This document shows, in pieces, positions 38,720 through 52,000 of a stretch of DNA of 64,000 nucleotides (position 1 is its first letter; each line of letters starts with the position of its first letter). This stretch comes from Strongylocentrotus droebachiensis (lineage: Eukaryota; Echinodermata; Echinoidea; Camarodonta; Strongylocentrotidae). A program made the position numbers and the translations under genes. The notes beneath the pieces are model-generated. The model ran no database searches. It was not told the DNA's origin and was given only the letters and a program-made list of their open reading frames with translations. The DNA is taken from positions 1 to 64,000 of the forward strand of contig JAVYIG010002537.1 of assembly GCA_035222895.1 (NCBI GenBank), read 5' to 3'.

Positions 38720-38794
38720 CGGTCTAGGATGAGGGTTATTAGACCGTCCATTACAGATGGGTCCCGGCAGAACACCTAGAAGTTGTCTTGACAT
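38720..38794 (-). CDS. Unnamed gene, alternative first coding exon B
   Basis: ATG at 38794-38792. It reads MSRQLLGVLPGPICNGRSNN then PHPRP, with a CTAGACCG|GTAAGA donor in phase 0, the same phase as exon A. Joined to exon 2 it gives a 394-residue isoform. The SNNPHP ending and matching phase make it a likely duplicated, alternatively used first exon. Transcription is unproven. Confidence 0.65.
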
Positions 38795-39092
38795 TTTCAC
38801 GAGTTGTAGAAAAAAGGTTGTTTTTGTAGATCCACTTTCCCCTCAAACTGGTAAGTTATTAACGTTTGGTGCAGGATAACAAAATTAACAATTCCTATTT
38901 TTTTGTACGACTTTATGTTGAAAAAAAAGGTAATTATTACGAAACTATAGTTCTTGAGAGTCGATAATGAAGCTTGTCGTCTGTCTGCTGCGCTCGCTGA
39001 CCGAGCCTCGACTCGTCAATGCTAGTAGATAATAGATTCTCGTCCGCAGCTGAAAATGAAGCGTGTCGATCTGCTCTCGTCACCTTTTCGGG

Positions 39093-39104
39093 GGCGGCCA
39101 TATT
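39093..39104 (-). promoter_or_regulatory. YY1-like promoter element upstream of exon B
   Basis: AATATGGCCGCC on the minus strand resembles the AAnATGGCnGC element common near animal transcription starts. It sits in a locally CpG-richer patch (about 38980-39260), about 300 bases upstream of the exon B ATG. It could mark the promoter of isoform B. Confidence 0.35.
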
Positions 39105-39259
39105 TCGCCGACCACAGACGCCGATCCCCGTTGTCCCTAGCAGCAGCCACTTGATATTATAATTACAATAGATAAAGCACTCGAGCGGAACAGCGTTCAG
39201 GCCAGCCATGCGTCCCAATATCAGAAAGGACTCCTTCATCCGAAAACGCGACTAGCCGG

Positions 39260-39983
39260 GTGAGCAAGCAGACGAGTGACAATCTATTGCCGAGAATTGA
39301 GTCCAGTCTCGAAGTAATTCCATGCCCACTTTCCTCATTACCATGAAAACATCGGAATCAATAGCATGAAACAAAACTTGTCGCGTTTAACAATGTCAAC
39401 AAAGGCGAGTCGAAGTGCAAACACAGGGAAATCGATACTGCAAATTGATCAGAAACATTCCATCACAAAAGAATTGATTGAAATCATTATGTGTGGGCAA
39501 TCATCCTTTGGTTAATGCATTGAAAACGTTGTTTTCTTACGATCTAACTCTGACCATGGAGTTACTAACTCCATGCTCTCACTGTCTGAACCTTGTAATG
39601 TATATAATTTAAAGGGTGTAGCATTGATTTTCTTTATAAAGTCAATGAATGCACGGAAACGAAGAGAGAAAAGAACCAAAGGAATGCCTCGTGGAATAAA
39701 ATGTTCGTCATTTTCTAGGTAACAGAGGACAGTTATGTAGAATGAACTTCTGTAATAATGAAGTGACGGCCGAGGAGAAACGGATAACATTTTGAAAATA
39801 GTGTATAGAAAGAAAACGAAACGAAAACAAATAAATAAGGATAGAATACCAATCACGTATGAATCATGATAGGACCTATATAATCATGGATGAATGAATT
39901 GTCGAAAAGAGCAATGGTCATGTCCTGAAATGACTTTTGTCACAATAATAATGATGATGGGGATAATAATAATACAAATAATA

Positions 39984-40019
<36 letters not shown>

Positions 40020-42599
40020 TCAACAACAACAAATAATAATAATTTTAATAACAATAATAACGATAATAGCATAAGTTAAAAGTGAACGTGAAAAATGGCT
40101 CTTCAAATCCCGTTATTTGCATTGAAACAAAAGCTAGATGGCATGTAATTTTTTTCTTTAACCTGGTCCCTAGTCCTAAATAATTAACGCGGGTTTACAA
40201 TTTCTGGTCGACTGGGGCTCAAGGTTGGCGTTTCCTCATTCTATCGACTGATTAACAATTATGCTTCACAGGCTGATTGCAAAGTTGTTCATTTATTCAG
40301 TGTGTCTACCCTTTTGTGTTATGAATAAATGAGAAATGCCACCAAGCAATTAATTATATCAAGGAGAAATTCTAGAGAAACTCCTCGTACCATGACTGGG
40401 CTAAGGGGGGTAATATAAAGCTAATAATTCATGACTTTCATTTTCGCCTTTATTGCTCCAGCAAAGTTCGTTTTCGTTTTCGCGGCAGAGCACATCGTGA
40501 TGGAATAATAAAGTAACTAATTAGTGAGAGTAATGAAATGCAAAATTAATCGGGATATTGCACGGCGCTTTGAAATGGGGGCTTTGATGCCATCGTGGTC
40601 GGGGGAAGGGGGGGGGGGGGGAGGCATCCGTCTTACCGGTAATCAAACATTCCTGAAATATCCTGCGAAAAAAGCATCTTTATATCATAACAAAACTTGC
40701 CTCTAGCTTGGGGTTAACAACTAAATTATTCTTACCTTACTTTAGTTGTGTAATGTTTCAAGTATATAATTACTTGATTTGTCCCGATTTATGTTTCTTG
40801 TAGAACAGATATATATTCAAGCTTATACCTAAAATTATTCATCAAAGGCCCTTATTCATCCAGTCTACCTTCATTCTGAGTACAATACGAAAAACATACA
40901 AAAACATAAAACAAGGGGTATATGAATAATAGTTGTTAACTGTATCATTGTTTTTTTTTATAATGGCCTTTCGTACACGCACTTTTGATAGTCAAAATAC
41001 TAAAATTATTCAATATAACACGATCGCAAACACTTTCGAAAAGCAATTCTCAATGGCCTTTTTCATCACCTTATGAACGTTACAATGATGCATTACGTAA
41101 TCCGAATACAATCCAATCCTATAGGTTCGTTTGTTCGTGTCTCCATAATTATGTTCCGGCCACTTAAACAACTACCATATCACTTCGAACAAAGACCAAG
41201 GCCTCGTCTTATAATTTTATAAAGAGTTGCGATTGATCCGAACCAATCGCAAGTCCTCTTATCAATCAGTTTACAATCATCTATCTCTTATATACATAGT
41301 TGCGATTGTTATCAATCACAAATCGCAACTGTTTATAAGACAGGGCGCATGTGAGTCAATACAAAACAATGTCCTCCAACAAAACAAATGTTACTTAAGA
41401 AGCTTCTTGAATTGGTCAACAGATGAAGCCAATTTCATGATATGGGTTGTGGTATTGAGACTGATCTTGAGATGATTTCTGGAAAGCCCTTGCGATCGTG
41501 TATTTTGTAAACAATCATTGTAGATGTTTGGGGGTCTTGTTTAAACAAAAAAATTATCCTTTTCGAGAAAAAAAAATAGGATGGATGTTTTTTTCATACA
41601 AAGTTACCAACAGGGGCGCAGTTATAGTTATCATCTTATGGTAGTTCAGACCGGGCCTTACGCTGTCATCCATCAACGACAACGTCAACCAGAAAAGTTT
41701 CCAGGGGAACGCACACACTTGGAGCCAACTCGCGCACGGCGATGACAATGCATGCTATGTTGTCAATGTGAATTAATAGATACAATCATGTAGTAATAAT
41801 TACCTTGAAACCCACTGCCACGACATTCAAACCTCTTTTATTTTTCTCTTGTTTCAAACCCAGACAAAGTCAAACAACCGCGATATTTATAGCATGTTCC
41901 CTATTATTATTCTTACAGTCTGGTGAATTCTATTCTCTTCTCTTAAACACGAGCCAATAATATCTGTTTTAAAAAAAAACATTGAAAACAAGTTGAAGTA
42001 AATTTTGAGACATCCAGCAACTCATAAAGCACTCACTGCACAACATTTCATTTTCATTTTGAGTTTTTGTAAGGAAATCAATTTCAAGAGAAAATGTCTG
42101 AAGCTAAATGCTTTAAAACAACTATTAATCGTGAACAATGATTAATGAGAAACCCAGTGCTCAAGTTTTAGTTTATCCCCCATCAAATTCAAATAACCAC
42201 GATATTATATCCCTAATATTCCTCCTACATTAGAGTTACATCCTTCTTTTCTCTCAAAACACGCTCTATTGAAAAAATATAAATTACTAATGAAGTACAT
42301 ATCCATCCAGAAAGCACTCAGAAATTCGCCTCATTTCGTTTTGTCCTTGAGTTTTTGTAAGTAGAATCCATTTCAAGAGATGTCTAAAGCTAAAAATCTA
42401 AATTATTCATCACAAAATAATAAGTGTTTGCAAAAGCAACTCATAAGCAAAATGAAGAATACTTGCTAAAAATCACCAGAACCATCAAACCAGATAGGAA
42501 CAACATTATGTGACAATATTAGTATTGATCACACCAACAAATGTTCATTTTTTTTCATATGTCTTTGCTTTCTAGGGGGGGGGGGGGGGGTAATGCCCT
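39260..42599. other. Intergenic, no gene seen
   Basis: AT-rich. Includes an ATA/ATG trinucleotide-rich tract at 39943-40075 and a poly-G run near 40609. ORFs are short and featureless. Confidence 0.55.
39943..40075. repeat. Imperfect AAT/ATG/CAA trinucleotide repeat
   Basis: Interspersed ATAATA, ATGATA and CAACAA units. The ORFs across it on both strands are low complexity. Confidence 0.9.
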
Positions 42600-42790
42600 A
42601 GCTTTAACTCCAGCCACCGTTCCCTGCACACAGTGCATTTGTAGGAATAACTAATCCTGCCATTTAACACCTTGGGTGGAGAGAGCCAAGTGTAGATGAA
42701 ATGCCTTGTCTTAAAAATAATCAGATTGAACCCACAACCTTCTGATTAAGAGTCGAGAGAACTAACCACTTTACCACGCTACTGTCCAAC
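42600..42790 (-). mobile_element. tRNA-Lys-derived SINE
   Basis: On the minus strand, GTGGTTAGTTCTCTCGACTC and TTAATCAGAAGG, then GTGGGTTCAATCTG, resembles the A box, CTT anticodon loop and B box of tRNA-Lys(CTT). A non-tRNA tail extends to about 42600. Mismatches and the tail make it a SINE and not a functional tRNA gene. Confidence 0.7.
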
Positions 42791-43388
42791 ATCATATTTT
42801 ATTAAATCAAATTCACTGTCCAGATCCAATTCATTTGTGATCCATTAACATCCAATGTATATCCTTTGGATTTTGTGACAACACTAATTACATCTTCCGC
42901 AATTACAATATTCTCAAATTAACTATAAACTCTTATAACACACACAAACACCTGATAACACTCACAGCCAAGATTATTTAATGCTATTTGACAGAGAAAC
43001 AGAGATAAACAGAAAGGAAATTTCCAATATTTTCACAAATCAAACTTTTCAATGAGTTTATTGATTAACAATTCCAATTACAAATATTGCTTTCACTTAT
43101 GAAAAAAAGACCTCAGTTCTGTTCTACAAAATGATTTTCACACTTTTCACATTCACGTTACTGTATATCAAAAAGAAACAGCTCCTTCTTTCTCACTGAA
43201 AAAGGCAGCAAAAAAAAAATCATGAATAGCTTACTTCAGGACTAGTAAGTAACCTCTTTAGAAAACAAACTAGCACTAACTGCATTTTTGTCAAGAACAA
43301 TACCATGCAATATAAGTTTATCAAACAAAGGCAAGGAAAAGGTAGAGGAAATAACATCGGCACCATCTGGGTCTCTGCAGTCTGATAC

Positions 43389-43486
43389 TAGGGACTTATA
43401 GATTTACACATCGACATAGTGGACTGGCAGTGCCTTAAAAGGACGTAGCAGTCCACTATGTTGACGTGCAAATCTAAAAGTCCCTA
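43389..43486. mobile_element. 98-bp hairpin element
   Basis: TAGGGACTTATAGATTTACA and the next 17 bases pair with the inverted right arm at four or so mismatches, around a loop of about 20 bases. It could be a minimal MITE; a structured RNA is possible but unsupported. Confidence 0.7.
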
Positions 43487-43995
43487 ATACTAGCTTGCAT
43501 GAATTCACCCTTGCAGCCTAGACAGTGTTAAGCAACAAGTCAAGACAGACAGAAAAGTCATGCATTAATGATAATAGTGATGAGTTTAAAACTCTTTTGA
43601 AAGGACATTTCCACTTCAAATTCCTAACAGACAACTACATGTTCTTTTAACGCAGAAATGTTATCTGCAAAAATGAATTTTGTCAACTTCAGGTAGCTCA
43701 TATTAGCACATGACATAATTCTCATGAAATTACTCTTCTATGGTGAACAGAAATACAAAAAATAATAAGAAATGTTACACAGGTAAATTATCTAAATGAT
43801 CGGTTAAATTATATGCCTTTGCAGTAGTGAATATCATGTTATAAGATATTTGTTACGTCAAATGCTTTGAAAAAATTGTCCGTTTTAGTCCAATGTATAT
43901 TACTTAGTACTTAATTTTTCATTTTTTTAAAGTGATTCCTCAGCAGTTTTTCTCAGTCATTTAGTTCAAGATTTTTTTAACTAACCAGACCTTAA

Positions 43996-44192
43996 AGGTA
44001 GGCGTTACTACTGCAGCTAGAAGGGATTAGACCACACAGCGAGCCATCGAGGTCACTGTAACAGGTGGCTATCTCATTAACTCAGCTCTCATTTAACATA
44101 AGAAAAAGAGGATCATGGGGGACCAACAGGCACCGATTTGGGAAGTTTTCTATATAGAGGGAGCAAGTAGCTACAAGTAGGACAGTGTGCCT
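43996..44192 (+). mobile_element. TTAA MITE family 'AGCCCC', diverged copy a
   Basis: Flanked by TTAA at both ends. Shares AGGGATTAGACC, AACATAAGAAAAAGAGGATC and CTATATAGAGGG with four other copies in the window. Confidence 0.8.
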
Positions 44193-44382
44193 TTAAAACA
44201 AGGCAGTACAAATTAAACCTTTTCACATGATCATTTCAACCAATTTCCTGCAGGGTTACAGTTCGTGACTATTCAGTTATGAAAGTGCAACTGAAACAAT
44301 ATTTTCTACAATTACAATGTCTATTCAAATTAATTGCACATTAATCTAATACCCTGAAAGTTCAACATGGACATCATTTTAA

Positions 44383-44570
44383 AGCCCCTCTGCACTAGTT
44401 GGGCAAGGAGGGATTAGACCTCCCTGCATGGTCACTTACAGGTGTTTGTCTCAACAAATAAGCTCTCAATTAACATAAGATAAAGGGGTCCCTGGGGGAC
44501 CAAAAGTCATCGATTAGGCATTGTTTACTATATAGAGGGCGCAAGTAGGTATAAGTAGTGCAGTGGGGCT
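44383..44570 (+). mobile_element. TTAA MITE family 'AGCCCC', copy b
   Basis: Starts AGCCCCTCTGCACTAGTTGG and ends GTAGTGCAGTGGGGCT, with TTAA on both sides. It is 188 bp and non-coding. Confidence 0.92.
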
Positions 44571-44843
44571 TTAATGTATCATTAACAATATCAACGAGGA
44601 CCTTTCCTTGCCTTGCTTCATTTTAAACAATATTTCCCTTATTAATCTTCATGTTCATGGCTAAACTTATTACCCAACATCAATCAACCATTGTTCCCAT
44701 CTCCGTACAACATACAAGAAAGCTCTGTAATTATATCATTACCCCATAACCTTGCACAGAAACATTCAACTTGAACAATGAAGGCTCGCTCACATATGGC
44801 GTGGAATACAGCAGTGATTGGTTCAAAGATAAAGTTGAGTTCT

Positions 44844-45009
44844 GGTCATGCGATTGCATTGTCAAAGAAACGTTGTGGAAAGGATCAGAAAGGGTGATCA
44901 TCTAGCATATAAGTATTGGTGTGTACTGGAATCATCAAAATGATATCAATTTGGCCCAGTCTTGGTAAAGTTACAAGCACTGTACACAGACAGATGTATA
45001 TGGGACTAC
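44844..45009 (+). mobile_element. Truncated copy of the 'GGTAAAGACC' MITE
   Basis: GGTCATGCGATTGCATTGT through TGTATATGGGACTAC matches the left half of 14005-14371. The right half and the right inverted end are missing. Confidence 0.85.
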
Positions 45010-45257
45010 ATGAACATGTGGCGTAAAAATCTGTCCTGATTTTTATGATGTTACATGCCATATTTAGAATATTAGGGCATTGGAAGAGCCATGCTTTTCA
45101 CGGAACATCTTTTATCTGATGTTCTTCCACACTTGCATAATAACAATGATAACGCTCACATATTATTTTCACCTCTTCCCAGAACTCAACCTTCTCTTTA
45201 AATATTGTAAGCTCAACACACTTCACATTTCTATAACTCATAACACACAGGTAGTGC

Positions 45258-45285
45258 TGGAGGGAGGGAGGGAGGGAGGGATGGG
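45258..45285. repeat. GGGA short tandem repeat
   Basis: Four to five GGGA units. Confidence 0.9.
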
Positions 45286-45944
45286 TGGGGGGTACTTAGA
45301 TTCGGTTTAGCTGGGAGTGTGTGAAGCTGAAGCCTCAAAATCCACAACCATTTTGACAGAAGAGGGTAACCCGTTATTCAGACTTTGGATGATGATTTCA
45401 ATTAATTCTGAATCTCAAATTAGTGAGACTATAAGTGATGGATTATTGTGAGAAAAAAAAGCAACCCGTATTATAGGCCAAGACCTAAAATAAGGGCAAT
45501 TTTTCATCGCATAGTCATACCTCAAGTTTAGGGATATTTCATTTTGCCAAAAAGTGACCCATCCCTGTAAACCGTATTAAGACAAGCAGACCCCCCCCCC
45601 CCCCCCCCGAGACGGTTAATAGGTGTAAAAACCTTTGCTGCATGATGATTAACATACTTCCCCATTTGTCAGTCATTCACACATAAAAATAAGAAATGAT
45701 GCCGTTTCCCATGCCATATGTGAACAAGCCATAATACAACCTCATCATTACATACAGTAGAGTGTAATCAAGTTCATTCACTTGAGATAATGCAAAACAC
45801 ATATAGAAAAAAGAAGTTGTCTGTTTGAAGCAAGAAGGACGTGAACTCACGTACTGTTTAATACAAAGAGTTAACACCCTTCTGGCCCTGAACAGACAAA
45901 GTGTACTGTCATAATTATACAAAGCTGTAGAGCACCATTGTTGA

Positions 45945-46007
45945 CTAGTGTATCTTGGGTTTCTTGGCAACGTAGCTCCTCACGGTATCCCTGAGCATGC
46001 TGAAGTT
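45945..46007 (-). CDS. NCLN: Nicalin terminal coding exon
   Basis: Acceptor TTGCCTGATAG. Reads NFSMLRDTVRSYVAKKPKIH then TAG, the cytosolic tail after the membrane segment. The ORF in another frame across this exon is not used. Confidence 0.9.
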   Translation of the reverse strand, partial: NFSMLRDTVRSYVAKKPKIH

Positions 46008-49000
46008 CTATCAGGCAAAGAGAGAAAGAAAGATGAAAGATTTTGTTAAAGGTGTTGGGTAACTTTGCCTCAGATTCTAAACAAAATTCTGTATTCAGCT
46101 CATGCTGCAATCATAATTATAAACTTTTAGTTCATACATGAATCCCATGACTTTTACAAGCCAATCGCCAGTCTGATCATCAAGATATCTATGATTGGAA
46201 TTAGAAATTTCATAATTTGTTTTCCTAACGGTTTTTATAACACTACAGTCTATTGGGAAAAATGAGTATGGTAAAACCAATCACTCAAAGACTTTTACTT
46301 TTTTTGAGGCACTTCATGATAATTTTGAAGCGCAATTTTCTTAGGGCTTCAATAGTACACCATATCACAGACTCTGATAACACGTCGGGCATCTCAGATT
46401 TAACATTGTTAAACGATCCCTTTAATCCTAAAAGTTGTATTTTACTGACAAAAATTGTATATACAAAAAAAAACATGGATCAATGCCCATTACAGTTCCT
46501 ACATACAGGAATTTTTTTTTGTATGGATCATTGGTTGAATATGCATGATATCGTCATGACTGGTGTGATCGATGAACCAATGAACATCCCCAAATTGCCA
46601 TTGTGAGATGCTTGTAGGATACTTACAGGACAGAATGGGCATTTTGCCATTGAAAATGGCACACACACACAAAATACCAACAACTACAAAATTAAAAAAT
46701 TATTATTAAACAAAAAAAATAGATCGTACTGGTTGGCAGCTCTGTATTATACCATAACACCTCCACATGAGAAAGAACTTCAATGGACTTACTTGTACTG
46801 CTAGATAGATTAGCCCAAGATAACTAGCTATGCCTGCAGCCAGGAAGAGGTCAAACACAGCTGGTTTTACACTGAAATAAAACAACAGGAAACATACAGT
46901 ATTATTGTTAAAGGTAAAGACCAGTATTGGCAACGCCCCAATTTCTAAAAATGAAATGGAAGCTCTCATTACCAATCATGTGAAAGAATATGTTTTGACT
47001 AATACATGATGATAACAAATTTGCCGGGAAACCGCCTACTAATTCATATATTTGGTAAATTTATTTCTCTCATGGTCTGGTGAGAGAGATAGGGTAGTCC
47101 CATATACATCTTTCTGTGTATAGTGCTTGTAACTTTACGAAGAATGAGCCAAATTTCTTATCATTTTGATGATTCCAGAACCTTGCAGATGCTAGATGCT
47201 AGATGATCGACCTTTTCTGATCGATTCAACAAGGTTTCTTTCACAATGCAATCACATGACCATTACTGGTCTTTACCTTTAAGGCTTGCTCAGCTATGAG
47301 GCAGTATACCGCCGCCAAAAGAGCTGCCAGGTTTTTTAAATGTGTAAATGAATGACAACTACGTGCAATAATTATAGTGCTATGCATATTCTAAGAGCTC
47401 TGAGTAATAAGATACAGAAATGTGACACGTATTACAACATTATTACAATTTGCAAACCATTCATTCGTTACAGGGATACCAAATACTTTGTATATATGTT
47501 TATACATGTTCTTACTTATTATTTGTTGCTGTTATGAGTTTATGTTCATGATTTTGTTATCATTATTATTATTTTTTAAACTATTGTTCCTTATTATGTT
47601 CAACAGGGCCTCATGGAAGACCACTATTATTGGTGATGATGAGTCACCCTGTCTAAATATCAGAAATAAATAAATAAATAAATAAAGTAAATAGTAATCG
47701 TTAAAAACAGCTGCAGTTTTGCTTCATAATATCTGAAGGAGGCTTTAGTGACCAAGCAAACTCATGACCTGTTTAATTCTCAATAACGGAATTATGTAAA
47801 ATATACAGGATTTCCAAAGAGCTGGCCAAAGTATGAACTTGAGCTTGATCTTTTTTTTTGACAAGCAAATGCTTGTACTTACTGCACCTTTTTATGAATA
47901 CGGCCCATTATCATAATTTTAGTCTTGATGACAATGAGATTACTTTGTAGCAGGAATCTTGTAAAAAGCTTTGACAAGAGTTGAACACTTTGTGATTACC
48001 TCTGAAACAAAATTAATAATAAATATCCACTTTGAGTAATGTAATATCACTACAGTGGCTTAGGGCGACAACCTTGTATCTGAACTGTTATTGAGAATGT
48101 TCTGTAGGTCATGTAATTCCGTAAATACTTACTTGTAAGCATGCACAGTAAACTTGAGACCGTCGTAGAAAACGTACTCGGGCTCCCTGAAAATGAAAAG
48201 GATACAAACAAAACTGTAAGTTTTTCTACGGCTTTCACCAACCTACGGTTCTAATCGAGGGAACTAAATGAGCGAGGGTTAATACCTTACGCATTGGTTC
48301 CCAATCCCACTCTATTCCCGAGCTGTTTATCTCAATATAAAGTACCGAGCATCATAATGTACTACTGTAAAACAAGACATTTTCCAGCGCACGAGCCTCG
48401 AGAGAACTTCGTAAGAGGTCGACAGTGGCAACAGGTTCATGCTGCATTAAATGATTTAATGGCGCAACACTAAATTTGTGTAATTCATGCAATCTCTTTG
48501 CACAGAAATGGCAGGTGTAAACAATTTAAAAATGTTTCATATTGTGAAAGTATCTGGGCCCTGTTTCATAAATATTGTTATCAATAACAAGTTAAAACAA
48601 CTATTATTAGCTACTGAAATCGTGGCATTAGATTGGCTGAGAGAAAATTTGTCATACAGGTAGCAATTTAGCATTTGTTATTGCTAAGAAGATTTATGAA
48701 ACAGGGCCCTGGTTGAACAGTTCTAAACATAGCGGTCTATTACAAAATATTCATTCAAAATGTCTGGGACATCAACATAAACAAATCATAAAACAAACAT
48801 TGGGTGAACAATTTGTTTCAAATTCAAATCTGATAACCATTAGGGTATTTTTTCCAGCTGGTTTCACTTGAAGAAAAAAAAACACATTAAAACAACAAAC
48901 AAACGGAGGACAGGAAAATTCATATTTCAACCCAATCAAAGCTATCCTTTTGGCCTAATATTTCCAGTATTTTCAAACAATTATAGACAGATTGATGCAC

Positions 49001-52000
49001 AATTCAACCACCTTATTGTTTTACTGGAAAAGGTTACACACTACGATGCACTTTCTAGTCTTATGGCAACATTTCTATAAAGCAGGTAAAAACACTTGAC
49101 AATTTGGAAGTCTGCGCTCATTCAGAATTTGATAGATCATTAGAGGTGTAGAGGTGTCGTGGTCGAGTGGATATGTCACCGTACTGTGAATCACAAGTTC
49201 CGCAGTTCAAGTCCCGCCGTGGCACTAATGTCCTTTGGCAAAACATTGATCTACATTTGCCACTCTCCACCCAGGTGTTAAATGGGTACCCGGTAGGATG
49301 CAAAAGTTAATGTGTTTGGGTTAGCAAGTGGCACTGGCTGGAATGCTCCCCAGGGAGTGGAAAATGCGCATACATTGTGTTCGGGTAAGCCCAAATCCGA
49401 TGATTGGGGTAATAATATGTACTGCGCCTAGAAACAAAGTATTAGGTGCATTATAAATGTGAGCTATTATTATTATTAATTTTACTATACCTCTTGTCTG
49501 CTTTGATGGTTAGTCGCTTGACGTCTTTGAGGTACCTGGAGAGGGCGCTCTGTAGCGTATTCAGTAACGGCTCGTCTTTGGTGAGCAGCTGGGCTGACCT
49601 GGGCTCCGATGATATATACTTGATCCACGAATCTATCGAGTCCTTGTTGACATCCTAGCAATTAAATGAACAATTGAAATAATAAACATACATGGGGACG
49701 ACTGATGTAAGACAGAATACTTACTTAGCTTCTTGAAATTGAAAACTATGTTAAAGGGGGTGGGTCGTCAGTTTCCATGTGCAGAAGGTCATAATTCGCT
49801 GACACCAGACTTGGTGGCAATACATCAAGAAATACCCCCTAGTCTCTCCGAGAGTCTTTGGGTGATGCAAATGTCCAGATAAGGACTTTATTATATGGGG
49901 AAGAGGCAGAGCATTACATAAAAAGTCTGTTGGCCATAAAACTGAAGGCTAATCATGTAGATTAACAAGACCTGTTATTTGGTTAATACCCTAATGATGT
50001 CAATTTCCCATGAGAGCCCATTTCCATGTGTCTTTAAATCATGGCATTATAACAAAAGACCACCTCTGCCTTATTGACAATGCTTTTTAACCTGTCTGGA
50101 ATCTCTTAAGTCAGGACAAGCAAGCACCAGAAATATTTTTCAAATGTGAGAAAGATAACTGTTGATTGGTCAGTTGTGTTCCTTTGTTAAAAAGCTGCTA
50201 TTTTACTCCTGCTATATACCTCTAAGCTACCGTTTCACTCCAATATATACATATGCTATATAGATACAGCAATTAAAGCCTGTCTGCACTAGTTTGGCCA
50301 GGGGGATTAGACCTCCCTGCAAAGTCACTGACAGGTGGTATTTCATCAAATCAGCTCTCAATTAACATAAGAAAAAGGGTTCATGGGGGACCAACAGGCA
50401 CCAATTAGGCATTGTTTGCTATATAGAGGGCGCAAGTAGCTATAAGTAGTGCAGTGGGGCTTTGAATGACACATTGATTCATTTAATTAGATGAAGAAGA
50501 GACTTGAAATAATACCCTGTACTTACATAGCCATCAACAAAGACTTCCATTTCTGAGGATCCTATGCCAAATATATGATGAGCTAGGGTTTCAGCGATGA
50601 TCTTCACATTCCTTGCAAGTTTGCTGGAATCCACCCTGGAGCTAAGAAAGGAAAGGAAATATATAATTACATGATTATATATTCAGTCAAAGTCAATTCA
50701 CACAGGATGAACAAGGGCTACGGTAGTGATCTTCAAAGTTCTTGCAGGCTTGAAAGACTATACTCTTGTTCTGTTTTGATGTAATACATATCGTCACCGT
50801 TTTCACGAAGTGGTCTCGTGGCCCGCGCAGCGACAAAAGTGAATTTCGAGATAAACGCATTTTAACATTTCATGTTATTAAAACGGGGGTTAACGTACAT
50901 CTTCAAAGATTTCCTTTGACAACCACATAGTACAGATTCTAACGATTCTGCTCATATATATTTTGTTTACAAAAAATATATAATCAAGTGGGGATATTGT
51001 AACAAACTGTGGGATCGGTTCGTGAAAACGAAAATATGCGCATTCAACATACGCGTCGTTTTCACGAAGTGGTCTAGAGGAGTGCGCGACCGGTTTTTGT
51101 GTGAGAGGTCTCGCCTTTTCCGTTTTCACGAAGTGCGCTATTCGACAGCAGGCTATGAGTTTCATGAACTATCTCGTAAATACCTTCTAGGAGTTTTGTT
51201 TCCTTTCATAAGATGAAGTAGTATGACCCTTTAAACAACATATATTTTTTCACAAGCTAAATTCTTACACATTAATGAGTTATTATAATTTTAAGTTGTT
51301 TAATTATGTTTGTCGCCCTCTTGAGTCCCAAAATGGACAAATGGACGAAAGGTGTGTCTTTCAACTCCTCTTTTTGTTATATGAGGGAGAATATGATGTA
51401 AACCCATGTTGAAAAACTAACTTCTAATAAAGTATGTGAACTTAGCTTTACATCCTATTCGAGGGACACTCAAAACGTCTTTCCCCCTTGCTTTACTGCA
51501 AATGTTTCTACTTTTACAGGGTCACATAATTACTTTTCACATTACTTCTCAAATTCTACTTTACTAACAAATGATGAAGGAAATGACATAATACTGATAA
51601 TATTAAGAATAAATTATAATGATCTTAGGATTATTATAATTATTGCAATCATTCCTATTGATATTATTATTATTATCAACAAATTGTGTTCACAGACATT
51701 ACCTTTTTGGGACCGGGATCCAGAAAAAAACCATCCATACTGTCAAATATGAACCCCCCCCCTCCCACCCCTATACAACTGCATTCGTCATACCTAGTTG
51801 ATTCTGTCTCTTCACAATCACATCACTCTGGAATCATGTTCTGCTTCATATGTAATTAAGTTTGATTGAATATTTTTGTCAATGATCAAAAGTATATTTG
51901 TATACTTTTTGTTAGCACTCAATTGCTTCTCAGTTCTTTCTCTCTCTCTAGCTCTCTCATGCAAACTTGAACATTCCCTCTACCTCTCTCTCTTTCTTTG

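Noticed and set aside
38937..39239. 100-codon ORF upstream of exon B
   Set aside because: Has no family motif and lies in the presumed promoter/5' UTR; an upstream ORF remains possible but is unsupported.
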